Position numbers and translations under genes: made by a program. A model generated the notes under the pieces. It was not told the DNA's origin and did not search any database. It was given only the letters and a program-made list of their open reading frames with translations. Of a DNA stretch of 7,231 nt, positions 1 through 6,109 are shown piece by piece (position 1 is the stretch's first letter; every line of letters begins with the position of its first letter). Origin of the DNA: Nanobdellota archaeon (GTDB taxonomy: Archaea > Nanobdellota > Nanobdellia > Pacearchaeales > GW2011-AR1); the NCBI GenBank assembly GCA_018901625.1, contig JAHIEM010000063.1:1-7231 (forward strand), written 5' to 3'.

Positions 1-624
1 GAAAGGTTCCTCAAACATGGTCCAGAAGCACTAAGCGATGCAGAGCTTTTTGCAATACTCCTCAGGACAGGAAGCAAGGGTGAAAATGTAATAGACATGT
101 CTAATCGGCTTATTGCTGAGCATGGCTTAGATAAGTTGTTTGAGTGTTCATTAAAAGAACTCCAGGAGATAAATGGAATTGGTCCAAGCAAAGCAATGCA
201 AGTAGCAGCGATGAATGAGATACTAAAAAGGATTAATCTTGCAAAGAAGCCAATAACCTTCTTATCTTCTGCCAGTAAAGTTTTTGAATTCATGCACGAA
301 AGACTGAAGGATGAAAAGCAAGAGAACTTTATTGCCATTCATCTAAACAACAGAAATTATTTTATTAAAGAAGAATTAATAACTAAAGGAATACTGGATG
401 CATCTATAATTGATCCAAGAGAAGTCTTTAAGTCTGCAATAAGAAACTCTGCATCAAGAATAATTCTTGTTCATAATCATCCCTCAGGAGATCCTTCTCC
501 GAGCAAAGAAGATCAGGAAGTTACAGAAAAATTATTCGATGCGGGAGAGCTTTTAGGAATAAAAATTCTTGACCAGGTTATAATTGGAAAAGATAAATAT
601 TGGAGTTGGAAAGAAAGTAGATAG
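1..624 (+). CDS. radC: RadC family JAB/JAMM-domain protein, 5' end outside window
   Basis: The reading frame is open from base 1, and its first codons (ERFLKHGPEALSDAELFAIL) match the conserved RadC N-terminus. The ATG at 97 is therefore internal, and perhaps 15-20 residues are missing. In window codons, a helix-hairpin-helix element (LQEINGIGPSKAMQVA) lies near 54-69. The MPN/JAB domain follows, with a complete metal-binding motif HxHx7Sx2D: H158, H160, S168, D171. The end (GIKILDQVIIGKDKYWSW) is family-typical, with Gln where DH is common. RadC proteins were historically linked to DNA repair. Their biochemical role is unclear, and they recur on mobile elements and near defence genes. The gene converges on the minus-strand operon with a 2-bp gap. 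Confidence 0.93.
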   Translation, partial: ERFLKHGPEALSDAELFAILLRTGSKGENVIDMSNRLIAEHGLDKLFECSLKELQEINGIGPSKAMQVAAMNEILKRINLAKKPITFLSSASKVFEFMHERLKDEKQENFIAIHLNNRNYFIKEELITKGILDASIIDPREVFKSAIRNSASRIILVHNHPSGDPSPSKEDQEVTEKLFDAGELLGIKILDQVIIGKDKYWSWKESR

Positions 625-626
625 GT

Positions 627-1163
627 TTAAGGTATAAATTTAAGTATATCTGGATTTCTCATCCCTCGCAATTTTAGTATGTCTCTTTCCTTTAATAGAC
701 AACTTCTATTATGGGCAATTGCTTCTTTAAGTTTTCCATTACTCCAAGCTTGGGAGCATAAAAAACCGTTTCCGTTAAATGGGTCACCATACTTAGAAAT
801 CTTTAAAGATTCAACAACTTCTTCCTTCTTTTCAAATTTTCTATCATCTAGTTCAGCATCAAATAATGTCTCCTTTCCACAAAAATGAAATAATACCCCT
901 CTTTCAAAATCACAATTAAATGCGTGAAATGGTCTATTTAGTTGCGGCAAAAGCTCTTCAATCTTATTTTTTAATAATTGGATAGAATTCTTGCTTTTTG
1001 CACAAAAAATCTTAAGGACATTGGAATTAACAAACCCAAATATTACGGGGATAATGTTTCTATATCTCCTAGAATCGTAATAATTATCAAAATTACCTAT
1101 TGTCTCTAAATCGATTATTGTACCAACAAAATTTCCTTCGATTTTTTCTTCATGGATTATCAT
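627..1163 (-). CDS. Small RNase H-fold (DEDD/YprB-like) exonuclease-like protein
   Basis: This is a 178-aa protein and the last gene of the operon, starting 6 bp after the hsdM stop. Near the N-terminus it has a DxE motif in a strand context (GTIIDLETIG, D18/E20), as in motif I of DEDD-type 3'-5' exonucleases. A second acidic motif, FNCDFERG (D85, E87), fits motif II. The C-terminal EAIAHNRSCLLKERDIL (from about 147) resembles the HNxxD motif III of the YprB/RNase_H_2 group, but Cys155 stands where the metal-binding Asp is expected. E159 and D161 lie nearby. A GGAG lies 12 nt before the ATG, so start is probably coupled to hsdM termination. The likely role is nucleic-acid cleavage or binding linked to the RM genes. 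The fold is assigned by motif reading only, and an inactive or metal-altered enzyme is possible. Confidence 0.62.
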   Translation of the reverse strand: MIIHEEKIEGNFVGTIIDLETIGNFDNYYDSRRYRNIIPVIFGFVNSNVLKIFCAKSKNSIQLLKNKIEELLPQLNRPFHAFNCDFERGVLFHFCGKETLFDAELDDRKFEKKEEVVESLKISKYGDPFNGNGFLCSQAWSNGKLKEAIAHNRSCLLKERDILKLRGMRNPDILKFIP

Positions 1164-1169
1164 CTTCCA

Positions 1170-2627
1170 TTATATCTCCAACTCCTTCAACCCCTTAACA
1201 ATTTCTTCTTCCAAATCTAGAATTTGCTTCTTCAATTTCTCCGGAGATTCGTACTTAACTTCCTCATACTCAATCTCACGATACTTGGAAATAGAAAGAT
1301 CCCAATCTTTTTCTTTTATCTCTTCAACTGGAACAAAAAAATACTTCTTTTTTCTGTCTGTTGGATTTTCCTTCTCTCTATTCTTGAATCTAGCCAAAAT
1401 ATCGGGAATATCTCCTTTCCCATCAATAAATGTTCTCTTATCATCAAGTGAAAAGCCATCTGCTTCCATCTTGTAGAACCAAACCTTCTTTGTAGGCTCT
1501 CCCTTCGTAAAGAAGAGTACTGCAGTAGAAACCCCCGCATACGGCTTGAAAACTCCGGAAGGCATGCTAATTACTGCATCAAGTCTACATTCAGTCAGCA
1601 ATTTTTTTCTAACCTCTCTGTGTGCATTTGAGTTCCCAAATAAAACACCTTCTGGGACAATTACTGCACATCTACCCTGTCCGCCAGGAGCGAGTGCAAA
1701 ATACATTAATTCTAAGAATAATAGTTCAGTCTTAGTTGTTTTTACTCTAAATCTTGGGCTTATTTCTGCTTCATTTAAACTTCCCTTAAATGGGGGGTTG
1801 GCTAAAATAACCTCAAATTGATTATCTGGAATTCTAGGTTCAGAATCAGACAGAGTATTCCCTCTTTTAATATCTGGATTTTTAATTCCGTGCATCATTA
1901 AATTCATCAGACCAATTCTAGTCATTGTTTCATCAATGTCAAATCCTGAAATTGAGTCTTCATCCAACAGTCTTTTTTTAGCAGGAGTTAAGACACTCAC
2001 TCCCTCTTTTTTATTTGCATTTAAAATATGTTGGTATGCATTGACTAAAAATCCAGCTGTTCCACATGCAGGATCCAGGATTTTATCCCCTATCTTTGGG
2101 TCTGCTAGGTCCACCATCATGTCAATTATATGTCTAGGTGTTCTAAACTGGCCATTTTTACCTGCAGATTGCAACTCACCTAAAAGATACTCGTAAAGAT
2201 CTCCTTGAGTGTCCTGGTTTTGCTCTTTAATATGCATATCATTAATTATGTTTACTGCTTCAATCAACAAGGACGCAGTAGGAATTGTAAAATTCGCTCC
2301 TTTCATGTACTGAACATACAATGAGTTCTCTCCACCCAAATTTCTCATAAATGGAAAGACTTTATCTCTAACATGATCCAGTATCTTTTCAGCAGAATAT
2401 GTGGTCCATACTGACCATTTGCACTCTTCATGCCCCTTAAAGATTGATTTATGTTTTTCTCCAGTAAAATTCGCTTCCTGCTCTTTCTTGTTATCTTCAT
2501 CTTCTAGTTTCTTCATAAAAATTAGGTACGACATCTGTTCTATAGCAGTAATAGGATTAGATAGCCCGCCACTCCAGAACTTATCCCAGAGCTTATTGAT
2601 CTTTGATTTTAGGTTTTGATCTAGCAT
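1170..2627 (-). CDS. hsdM: Type I restriction-modification DNA adenine methyltransferase subunit HsdM
   Basis: At 485 aa this is a normal length for HsdM. The N-terminal helical HsdM_N domain covers about 5-130 (KLWDKFWSGG, TAIEQMSYLIFMKKLED). The Rossmann N6-adenine methylase domain follows: motif X region GQFRTPRHI (159-167), SAM-binding motif I DPACGTAGF (185-193), and catalytic motif IV NPPF (277-280). The C-terminal part has the family's WDLSISKYRE (about 442-451) and ends in a charged helix that in this family contacts HsdS. With HsdS it should form an M2S1 enzyme that transfers methyl from SAM to N6 of adenine in a bipartite target. All catalytic motifs are intact. It starts 2 bp after the NYN stop with a strong Shine-Dalgarno. 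It is unusually far from hsdS, with six genes between. Confidence 0.97.
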   Translation of the reverse strand: MLDQNLKSKINKLWDKFWSGGLSNPITAIEQMSYLIFMKKLEDEDNKKEQEANFTGEKHKSIFKGHEECKWSVWTTYSAEKILDHVRDKVFPFMRNLGGENSLYVQYMKGANFTIPTASLLIEAVNIINDMHIKEQNQDTQGDLYEYLLGELQSAGKNGQFRTPRHIIDMMVDLADPKIGDKILDPACGTAGFLVNAYQHILNANKKEGVSVLTPAKKRLLDEDSISGFDIDETMTRIGLMNLMMHGIKNPDIKRGNTLSDSEPRIPDNQFEVILANPPFKGSLNEAEISPRFRVKTTKTELLFLELMYFALAPGGQGRCAVIVPEGVLFGNSNAHREVRKKLLTECRLDAVISMPSGVFKPYAGVSTAVLFFTKGEPTKKVWFYKMEADGFSLDDKRTFIDGKGDIPDILARFKNREKENPTDRKKKYFFVPVEEIKEKDWDLSISKYREIEYEEVKYESPEKLKKQILDLEEEIVKGLKELEI

Positions 2628-2629
2628 GT

Positions 2630-3301
2630 TTATATCTCCCCCGTTTTATTAATTGGCACATGGGTAAATTTATTTAATTCTGCTTTTTCTAATTTTCCTA
2701 TGTCCGCATATAAATCTGCAATTTTTTTCATTTCTTCTGCAGTAACGCTTCTATCTCCAACAATTACGACTTGTTTTCCCATCCCTTTTGCAATTTTAAT
2801 AGATTCCAAAAGGTCTATATCTCCTGAAAGAATCACTGCTACATCAAAGACATTCTTATGAGTAAAGTCTACTAAATCAGAAGCTAATTGAACATCAACA
2901 CCTTTTTGAAATATCTTAACATCCACAGGACTAAACTGCAAAGGCTTGGACCTTACTTCAAAAAAGTAATAGGATTTTGCTCTTCTAAAAAATTCCCCTT
3001 GGATTTTCTGATTTTTCTTGCATTTTTCTAACAGGAGAGTTATTTCTTTTATTTTTTCAGGATTCTTTTCTAAGCTACTTTGTATTTTTTCAATTAGTTT
3101 GTCAGTAAACTCCCCCGTATAAAAATAAGTTCTTAAATGCAACAGTTCACAATATTTGTATTGTAAATTTTTTCTTAAATAATCCATTACAAAATTGTTT
3201 ATCTTATAAAAGTCAACAAATCTAAACTCGTTTATCCTTTCGGAAATATTAAAAACTCCTTGTTCAAAATTTTTAGCATCAATTAAAATAAGAACTCTCA
3301 T
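2630..3301 (-). CDS. NYN (PIN-like, LabA/DUF88-type) domain nuclease
   Basis: This 223-aa protein has the acidic signature of NYN domains, a PIN-like metal-dependent fold often acting on RNA. It opens with MRVLILIDAKNFEQG (D8, N11), continues with KGVDVQLASDLVDF (133-146; D136, D142), and then has VILSGDIDLL (156-165; D161, D163) and the strand KQVVIVG (176-182). All putative metal ligands are present. An insertion at about 45-120 is lysine-rich and helical. It is probably a cytoplasmic RNase or single-strand nuclease. Its start overlaps the stop of a 45-aa ORF (ATGA), and its ribosome-binding site can be masked by an RNA hairpin (see 3302-3370). It is followed 2 bp later by hsdM, so its expression may set that of the methyltransferase. 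The substrate cannot be read from the sequence. Confidence 0.85.
   Translation of the reverse strand: MRVLILIDAKNFEQGVFNISERINEFRFVDFYKINNFVMDYLRKNLQYKYCELLHLRTYFYTGEFTDKLIEKIQSSLEKNPEKIKEITLLLEKCKKNQKIQGEFFRRAKSYYFFEVRSKPLQFSPVDVKIFQKGVDVQLASDLVDFTHKNVFDVAVILSGDIDLLESIKIAKGMGKQVVIVGDRSVTAEEMKKIADLYADIGKLEKAELNKFTHVPINKTGEI
2636..2642 (-). promoter_or_regulatory. Shine-Dalgarno of hsdM
   Basis: GGGGGAG lies 8 nt before the hsdM ATG at 2627 and is embedded in the last codons of the NYN gene, so the two genes are translationally linked. The same GGAGATATAA string ends both the NYN and the hsdM genes. Confidence 0.8.
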
Positions 3302-3435
3302 AAAATCACCCCGCAGTTATTAATAAGATGGGGTGACTCACTGCCCTGTCTTTCGACAGAGCGTCTCCCCTTACCGTATTTTACTAGTAACTCAGCCAGG
3401 AACTCTTGGCTTATAAATGTTTCGATGTTTGTCAT
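3298..3435 (-). CDS. Possible 45-aa leader-like ORF coupled on both sides
   Basis: Starting at the ATG at 3435, this ORF overlaps the SWIM gene stop as ATGA, and its own TGA overlaps the NYN start as ATGA. That is the geometry of termination-reinitiation on both sides. No Shine-Dalgarno sits at a normal distance; the nearest G-run is about 19 nt upstream, so translation would depend on coupling. The first 25 residues (MTNIETFISQEFLAELLVKY...) look like an ordinary helix. The rest, rich in Arg, Ser, Asn and Gly, differs from the lysine-rich neighbours and is encoded by the GC-rich hairpin region, so constraint there may act on the RNA rather than the peptide. A longer in-frame version from 3486 exists but runs 55 bp into the SWIM gene. 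I recognise no family. It may be a regulatory leader peptide or not a gene at all. Confidence 0.42.
   Translation of the reverse strand: MTNIETFISQEFLAELLVKYGKGRRSVERQGSESPHLINNCGVIL
3306..3312 (-). promoter_or_regulatory. Shine-Dalgarno of the NYN gene
   Basis: GGGGUGA lies 4 nt before the ATG at 3301. Read with the next base it contains GGUGAU, complementary to the conserved AUCACC near the 3' end of 16S rRNA. It supports the chosen NYN start and doubles as arm C of the candidate switch. Confidence 0.75.
3343..3362 (-). other. 8-bp RNA hairpin with GAAA tetraloop
   Basis: In minus-strand RNA, GCUCUGUC and GACAGGGC enclose GAAA, giving eight consecutive pairs including one U-G wobble. GNRA loops are typical of stable, functional RNA folds. 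The stem sits between arms A and B of the candidate switch and could stack on the A:B helix, leaving AGUGA (3342-3338) unpaired. It carries no U-run directly after it, so it is not a terminator by itself. Confidence 0.65.
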
Positions 3436-4904
3436 TTCATTTCTACTATCAATTCCCCCTCTTTCTGAGATATGAATATTCCACATTCTTCTTTTAGGTG
3501 CTTCTTTAAGTGCGAGGAGGTTCTGAAGAAATCTCTATTTTCATAGATGTATTCTTCAATTTCATCTTTGCTATAATTCTGCCTTAAAAAATTAAACAAA
3601 GGGATAATATGACTCCAATGCCGACCAAGAAGATCTTGTTTATTTTTAATAAAACTTAATGTTCTTTGCTTGTCTATTTGGCTCATTCTTTTTAATAATT
3701 CCACATTAGTTTCAATCTCATCTTTATCGAAATTTTTTTGTATGAACTCAAAATCACTTATTTGCGAAGCAAGATAGTTCAGCTGTTTTTTGTTATACTC
3801 TTCATTCTCAGAAATAAGTTTTTTAGCAATTTCTTCATCTCTAAATTTATTTTTAATAAACAAATCAATTATATCCTTTAGCCTGTTTCGAAGGCTATAA
3901 TCCTCCTTAAGAGCATTGTCAAGATTATGGAAATTGTTCACAATGCCTGAAATATTCTTCTCGCGGACATAGATTGAGAAAATTAAGGTATCGTAATTTA
4001 TATCTTCTGCAATTTTCTTCACTAATTCTGTTTTTTCATCTATAAAGTCATATAATGCGCCCTTATTGGAATCATCGATAATCTCCTTAATTTCGCAAAT
4101 AGGGGAATTCTTAAGGCTTAGAAGAAACTGCAAGTATTCTTCTTTTGAAAATGATTTTTTAATTTTTTCTTTGAAATCTTTAAAAGATTCTGCTTCCTCA
4201 ATTATTTCATCTCTAAGAGCCTCTCGTTTTACTATCTCTGCAACTCTTTTGTTTTTTATTGATTTTTGAATAATCACTTCTTTTAGCTTATCAAGAAGTT
4301 CCCCTAATCCTGCATCATACTCTTCATCTTCCCAATGTTCATGATTTTCATTATACTCTTCATCTTCATAAATCTTATCTGACAGAGACTCGTAATTTTC
4401 ACTAATGTAATCATATAACTCCAACAGCTGTTCAAAAGAGAGGTCAGGCAGAACAGCATCAGCTTCCTCTATTTTATCAGGAGAAAAATTCTTTTTGAAT
4501 AATTTGAAGAAGCTCCCTTTATCAGAATTTTTTCTTAAATTATGCTTAATTATCCAGTCAGGATTATCCTGAAGTTTTGATAAAATCAATTCCTTAAGCT
4601 CACTAATGCTCATTTTATTCAGGTTTTTTATAAAATTCTCTGCATCCTCAAAATTCCCTTTTTTATAATTTAGATAAAGTGCAACAACGTGCTTGCAATT
4701 TGAGCCAACAGGACATGAGCATTCTCCAGATAATGTTTCTATGTCAATCTCTGGCCTGTATAAATAAGTTCCCTGAACTTTCCCATAAAGGAATTTTCCA
4801 ATTTTAATGCAGTTTACAACTCGGTCAATATATCCTCTTGCCTTATCTATCGTGTTTTCCGAATATTTTTCATGCAATTCAGTCATTTTAGTTTCTCGTT
4901 TCAT
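3432..4904 (-). CDS. SWIM zinc-finger domain protein with long helical tail
   Basis: This is a 490-aa protein. A SWIM zinc finger lies near the N-terminus: C62, C64, C70, H72 (CSCPVGSNCKHVVALYL), spaced CxCx5CxH and preceded by the usual strands (IGKFLYGKVQGTYLYRPEI). SWIM domains bind nucleic acid or protein partners. Residues from about 85 to 490 are Lys/Glu-rich and look mostly helical, with a strongly acidic patch at about 180-197 holding two EDEEY copies. I see no nuclease, ATPase or methylase motif there, so a binding or scaffold role is more likely than catalysis. The start at 4904 is chosen over the Met seven codons in because AAGGAGGG sits 8 nt before it. The gene follows the 122-aa gene by 1 bp. 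Its stop overlaps the start of the 45-aa ORF. Confidence 0.83.
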   Translation of the reverse strand: MKRETKMTELHEKYSENTIDKARGYIDRVVNCIKIGKFLYGKVQGTYLYRPEIDIETLSGECSCPVGSNCKHVVALYLNYKKGNFEDAENFIKNLNKMSISELKELILSKLQDNPDWIIKHNLRKNSDKGSFFKLFKKNFSPDKIEEADAVLPDLSFEQLLELYDYISENYESLSDKIYEDEEYNENHEHWEDEEYDAGLGELLDKLKEVIIQKSIKNKRVAEIVKREALRDEIIEEAESFKDFKEKIKKSFSKEEYLQFLLSLKNSPICEIKEIIDDSNKGALYDFIDEKTELVKKIAEDINYDTLIFSIYVREKNISGIVNNFHNLDNALKEDYSLRNRLKDIIDLFIKNKFRDEEIAKKLISENEEYNKKQLNYLASQISDFEFIQKNFDKDEIETNVELLKRMSQIDKQRTLSFIKNKQDLLGRHWSHIIPLFNFLRQNYSKDEIEEYIYENRDFFRTSSHLKKHLKEECGIFISQKEGELIVEMK

Positions 4905-4905
4905 C

Positions 4906-5274
4906 TTACAAGCCCTCCTTATCTGTTAAAGTTACTTTAAACTCTTTGATTATTTTTATTTGTTCAAAAACTTCCTTTGTCACATTTATATCTTTTCTTA
5001 CAATCGCAGAACTCAGCCCGGAATAATTTATCTGAGAAAAAATATCATAAATTTTATCTTTTTTCAGAAGATTAGCAAGTGTTTCTTTATCTTTTGGATA
5101 AACAACTTTTTTATCCTCTTTGATGTAACACTTTTTATTGTTTCCAAATAAAATTTCTGTATTTTTCAATTTAGCTAACTCTATGATTTTCTTCTTTAAC
5201 CTATCTTCTTTTATCTCTTTCTTTTGCTTTTGAAGCTGTTCATATTCGTCTACTAAGCCATTATCATTGTTCAT
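4906..5274 (-). CDS. Uncharacterised 122-aa Lys/Glu-rich protein
   Basis: It begins with a charged, probably coiled-coil helix (DEYEQLQKQKKEIKEDRLKKKIIELAK, shown here only in part by residues 10-29). A compact region follows at about 38-92, including ILFGNNKKCYIKE, VVYPKDKETLANLLKK and KIYDIFSQINYSGL. The order of a glycine-containing strand, a basic hairpin, 'VYP' and a Leu-rich helix reminds me of the C-terminal part of some archaeal Cas4-like PD-(D/E)XK proteins. No PD-(D/E)XK catalytic residues are present, so it could be a free-standing accessory or binding domain, or the remnant of a larger gene. This likeness is from memory and weak. Its ATG overlaps the SEC-C gene stop (ATGA), and GAGGG lies 6 nt upstream. 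It ends 1 bp before the SWIM start. It is a real gene by context. Confidence 0.75.
   Translation of the reverse strand: MNNDNGLVDEYEQLQKQKKEIKEDRLKKKIIELAKLKNTEILFGNNKKCYIKEDKKVVYPKDKETLANLLKKDKIYDIFSQINYSGLSSAIVRKDINVTKEVFEQIKIIKEFKVTLTDKEGL
4913..4920 (-). promoter_or_regulatory. Shine-Dalgarno of the SWIM gene
   Basis: AAGGAGGG lies 8 nt before the ATG at 4904, inside the last codons of the preceding gene. It decides the start in favour of 4904 over the in-frame ATG seven codons later. Confidence 0.8.
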
Positions 5275-5834
5275 TTTAAGCCCTCTATCTTATCAAGGCA
5301 GCATTTCTTATATTTCTTTCCACTTCCGCACGGGCATGTCTCATTTCTGCCTACTTTTTTTGAAAAAAAATAATTAGTGATAATCCGCTCGTCAAATAAG
5401 TTAGATGGTTCATGATATTTTACTTGGTATTTATCTAAAATTTGCATCATCTTTTTAATTGTTTCTTCCTTTGCAGAAAACATGATTATACTATTGAGTG
5501 CATATGCAAAAAAATCTTCTCCTAAAATAGGATAGCTTACACACATGTCTTCATCATAAAACTCGCCTTTGTTTTCGCCGTATAAAAAAATATTTTCTTT
5601 AACCTTTTCTAGAGGCACATCAAAAAACTTCTCAATTACTCCATCGTAGGTTTTCATGACTTTAATCTTTTTATTCCCAGTAAACTCAAATAAAGCGGTC
5701 ATAAGAATTTTATGGTCTTGTTTTGGCTTCAAGAAAAGAAAATCTTTAGTTTCTAGATAGTAGTCAAAACCAAGTTCTTTCTCAAGCTCTTTGGTATTTT
5801 TTCCTATAAATTTATTCAAGTCTACTTCATTCAT
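5271..5834 (-). CDS. SEC-C zinc-motif protein
   Basis: This 187-aa protein ends in a canonical SEC-C motif, GRNETCPCGSGKKYKKCC (162-179; Zn ligands C167, C169, C178 and C179). The motif is named for the SecA C-terminus and is found as a tail on many otherwise unrelated proteins. The upstream 160 residues (FDYYLETKDFLFLKPKQD, FTGNKKIKVMKTYDGVIE) form an alpha/beta region I do not recognise. It is not SecA: the length and the absence of Walker motifs exclude that. It may mediate protein or nucleic-acid contacts within the operon's products. GGGGG sits 8 nt before the ATG at 5834. The start overlaps the 92-aa gene by 8 bp and the stop overlaps the 122-aa gene by 4 bp, so translation is coupled. 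Confidence 0.85.
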   Translation of the reverse strand: MNEVDLNKFIGKNTKELEKELGFDYYLETKDFLFLKPKQDHKILMTALFEFTGNKKIKVMKTYDGVIEKFFDVPLEKVKENIFLYGENKGEFYDEDMCVSYPILGEDFFAYALNSIIMFSAKEETIKKMMQILDKYQVKYHEPSNLFDERIITNYFFSKKVGRNETCPCGSGKKYKKCCLDKIEGLK

Positions 5835-6105
5835 TTGTAATGCCCCCAGTATTCTCGTGTTTTACACTCCCATTAGGAACTTTTAACTTTTTAATATATC
5901 TATGAAAATTATAGACAGAGGCTTCTACAATTTCTTTGCAGAATTCTTCAATAGGCAATTCTTTTTGTTTTTCTTTTAAGTGATTCCAAATAACTGGAAA
6001 ATCATTCTCCATAAAAATATCTGCCAATGCTTCGGATTTATTTTTATAGGTCTTCACAACATGCTCCATTTTGCAATTATCACACCAATATTTCCTTATT
6101 TCCAT
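5827..6105 (-). CDS. Uncharacterised 92-aa protein with N-terminal CxxC-x3-H
   Basis: This small protein begins MEIRKYWCDNCKMEH, with C8, C11 and H15 forming a possible half zinc site. Only one more Cys (C56) and a few His (H42, H68, H83) are available to complete it. The rest is predicted helical (KNKSEALADIFMEN..., PIEEFCKEIVEASVYNFHRYIKKL), with a polar tail. No family was recognised. It starts 4 bp after the hsdS stop. The nearest G-rich sequence (GGGGGAG) is about 16 nt upstream, long for a Shine-Dalgarno, so reinitiation after hsdS is likely. It overlaps the SEC-C start by 8 bp. It is accepted as a gene because of tight packing and sensible composition. Confidence 0.72.
   Translation of the reverse strand: MEIRKYWCDNCKMEHVVKTYKNKSEALADIFMENDFPVIWNHLKEKQKELPIEEFCKEIVEASVYNFHRYIKKLKVPNGSVKHENTGGITNE
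5843..5847 (-). promoter_or_regulatory. Shine-Dalgarno of the SEC-C gene
   Basis: GGGGG lies 8 nt before the ATG at 5834, within the end of the 92-aa gene. The same 8-nt spacing is seen for hsdM and the SWIM gene. Confidence 0.65.
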
Positions 6106-6109
6106 TTTT

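Larger units (their letters stand above)
3302..3370 (-). promoter_or_regulatory. Candidate RNA switch with mutually exclusive hairpins masking the NYN ribosome-binding site
   Basis: In minus-strand RNA, arm A (GGGGAGAC, 3370-3363) is followed by a GAAA-capped hairpin (3362-3343), then arm B (GUCACCCC, 3337-3330), a 17-nt A/U-rich spacer, and arm C (GGGGUGA, 3312-3306). Arm C is the Shine-Dalgarno of the NYN gene, 4 nt before its ATG. B pairs with C over 7 Watson-Crick pairs, extendable to 10 with two G-U pairs, which would hide the start. B also pairs with A (4+3 pairs around one A-A mismatch), which would free it. Bases 3306-3370 are 35/65 G+C, well above the surroundings. The B:C stem is followed by UUUU, so transcription attenuation is an alternative reading. 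Pairings were found by eye. Confidence 0.55.

Noticed and set aside
97..624. radC starting at the ATG at 97
   Set aside because: The frame is open to base 1 and codons 1-32 encode conserved RadC sequence, so the start lies outside the window.
679..888. 69-codon plus-strand ORF opposite the RNase H-like gene
   Set aside because: It lies wholly antisense to a gene with recognisable motifs, has no convincing ribosome-binding site and shows shadow-frame composition.
1224..2619. Plus-strand ORFs of 63-91 codons opposite hsdM
   Set aside because: hsdM is intact and well conserved on the minus strand. The antisense ORFs have Ser/Phe/Leu-rich translations typical of shadow frames and no recognisable domain.
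3306..3336. Simple intrinsic terminator before the NYN gene
   Set aside because: The stem is followed by only four U's, and the stem's 3' arm is the NYN ribosome-binding site. Attenuation is kept as an alternative, but a plain terminator would cut the operon before NYN and hsdM.
3298..3486. 62-aa version of the small ORF before the NYN gene
   Set aside because: Its first 17 codons run out of frame through the conserved end of the SWIM gene. The ATG at 3435 gives a clean ATGA overlap.
5271..5834. SecA fragment
   Set aside because: Only the C-terminal zinc motif is shared. There are no Walker or DEAD motifs and the rest of the protein is unrelated.
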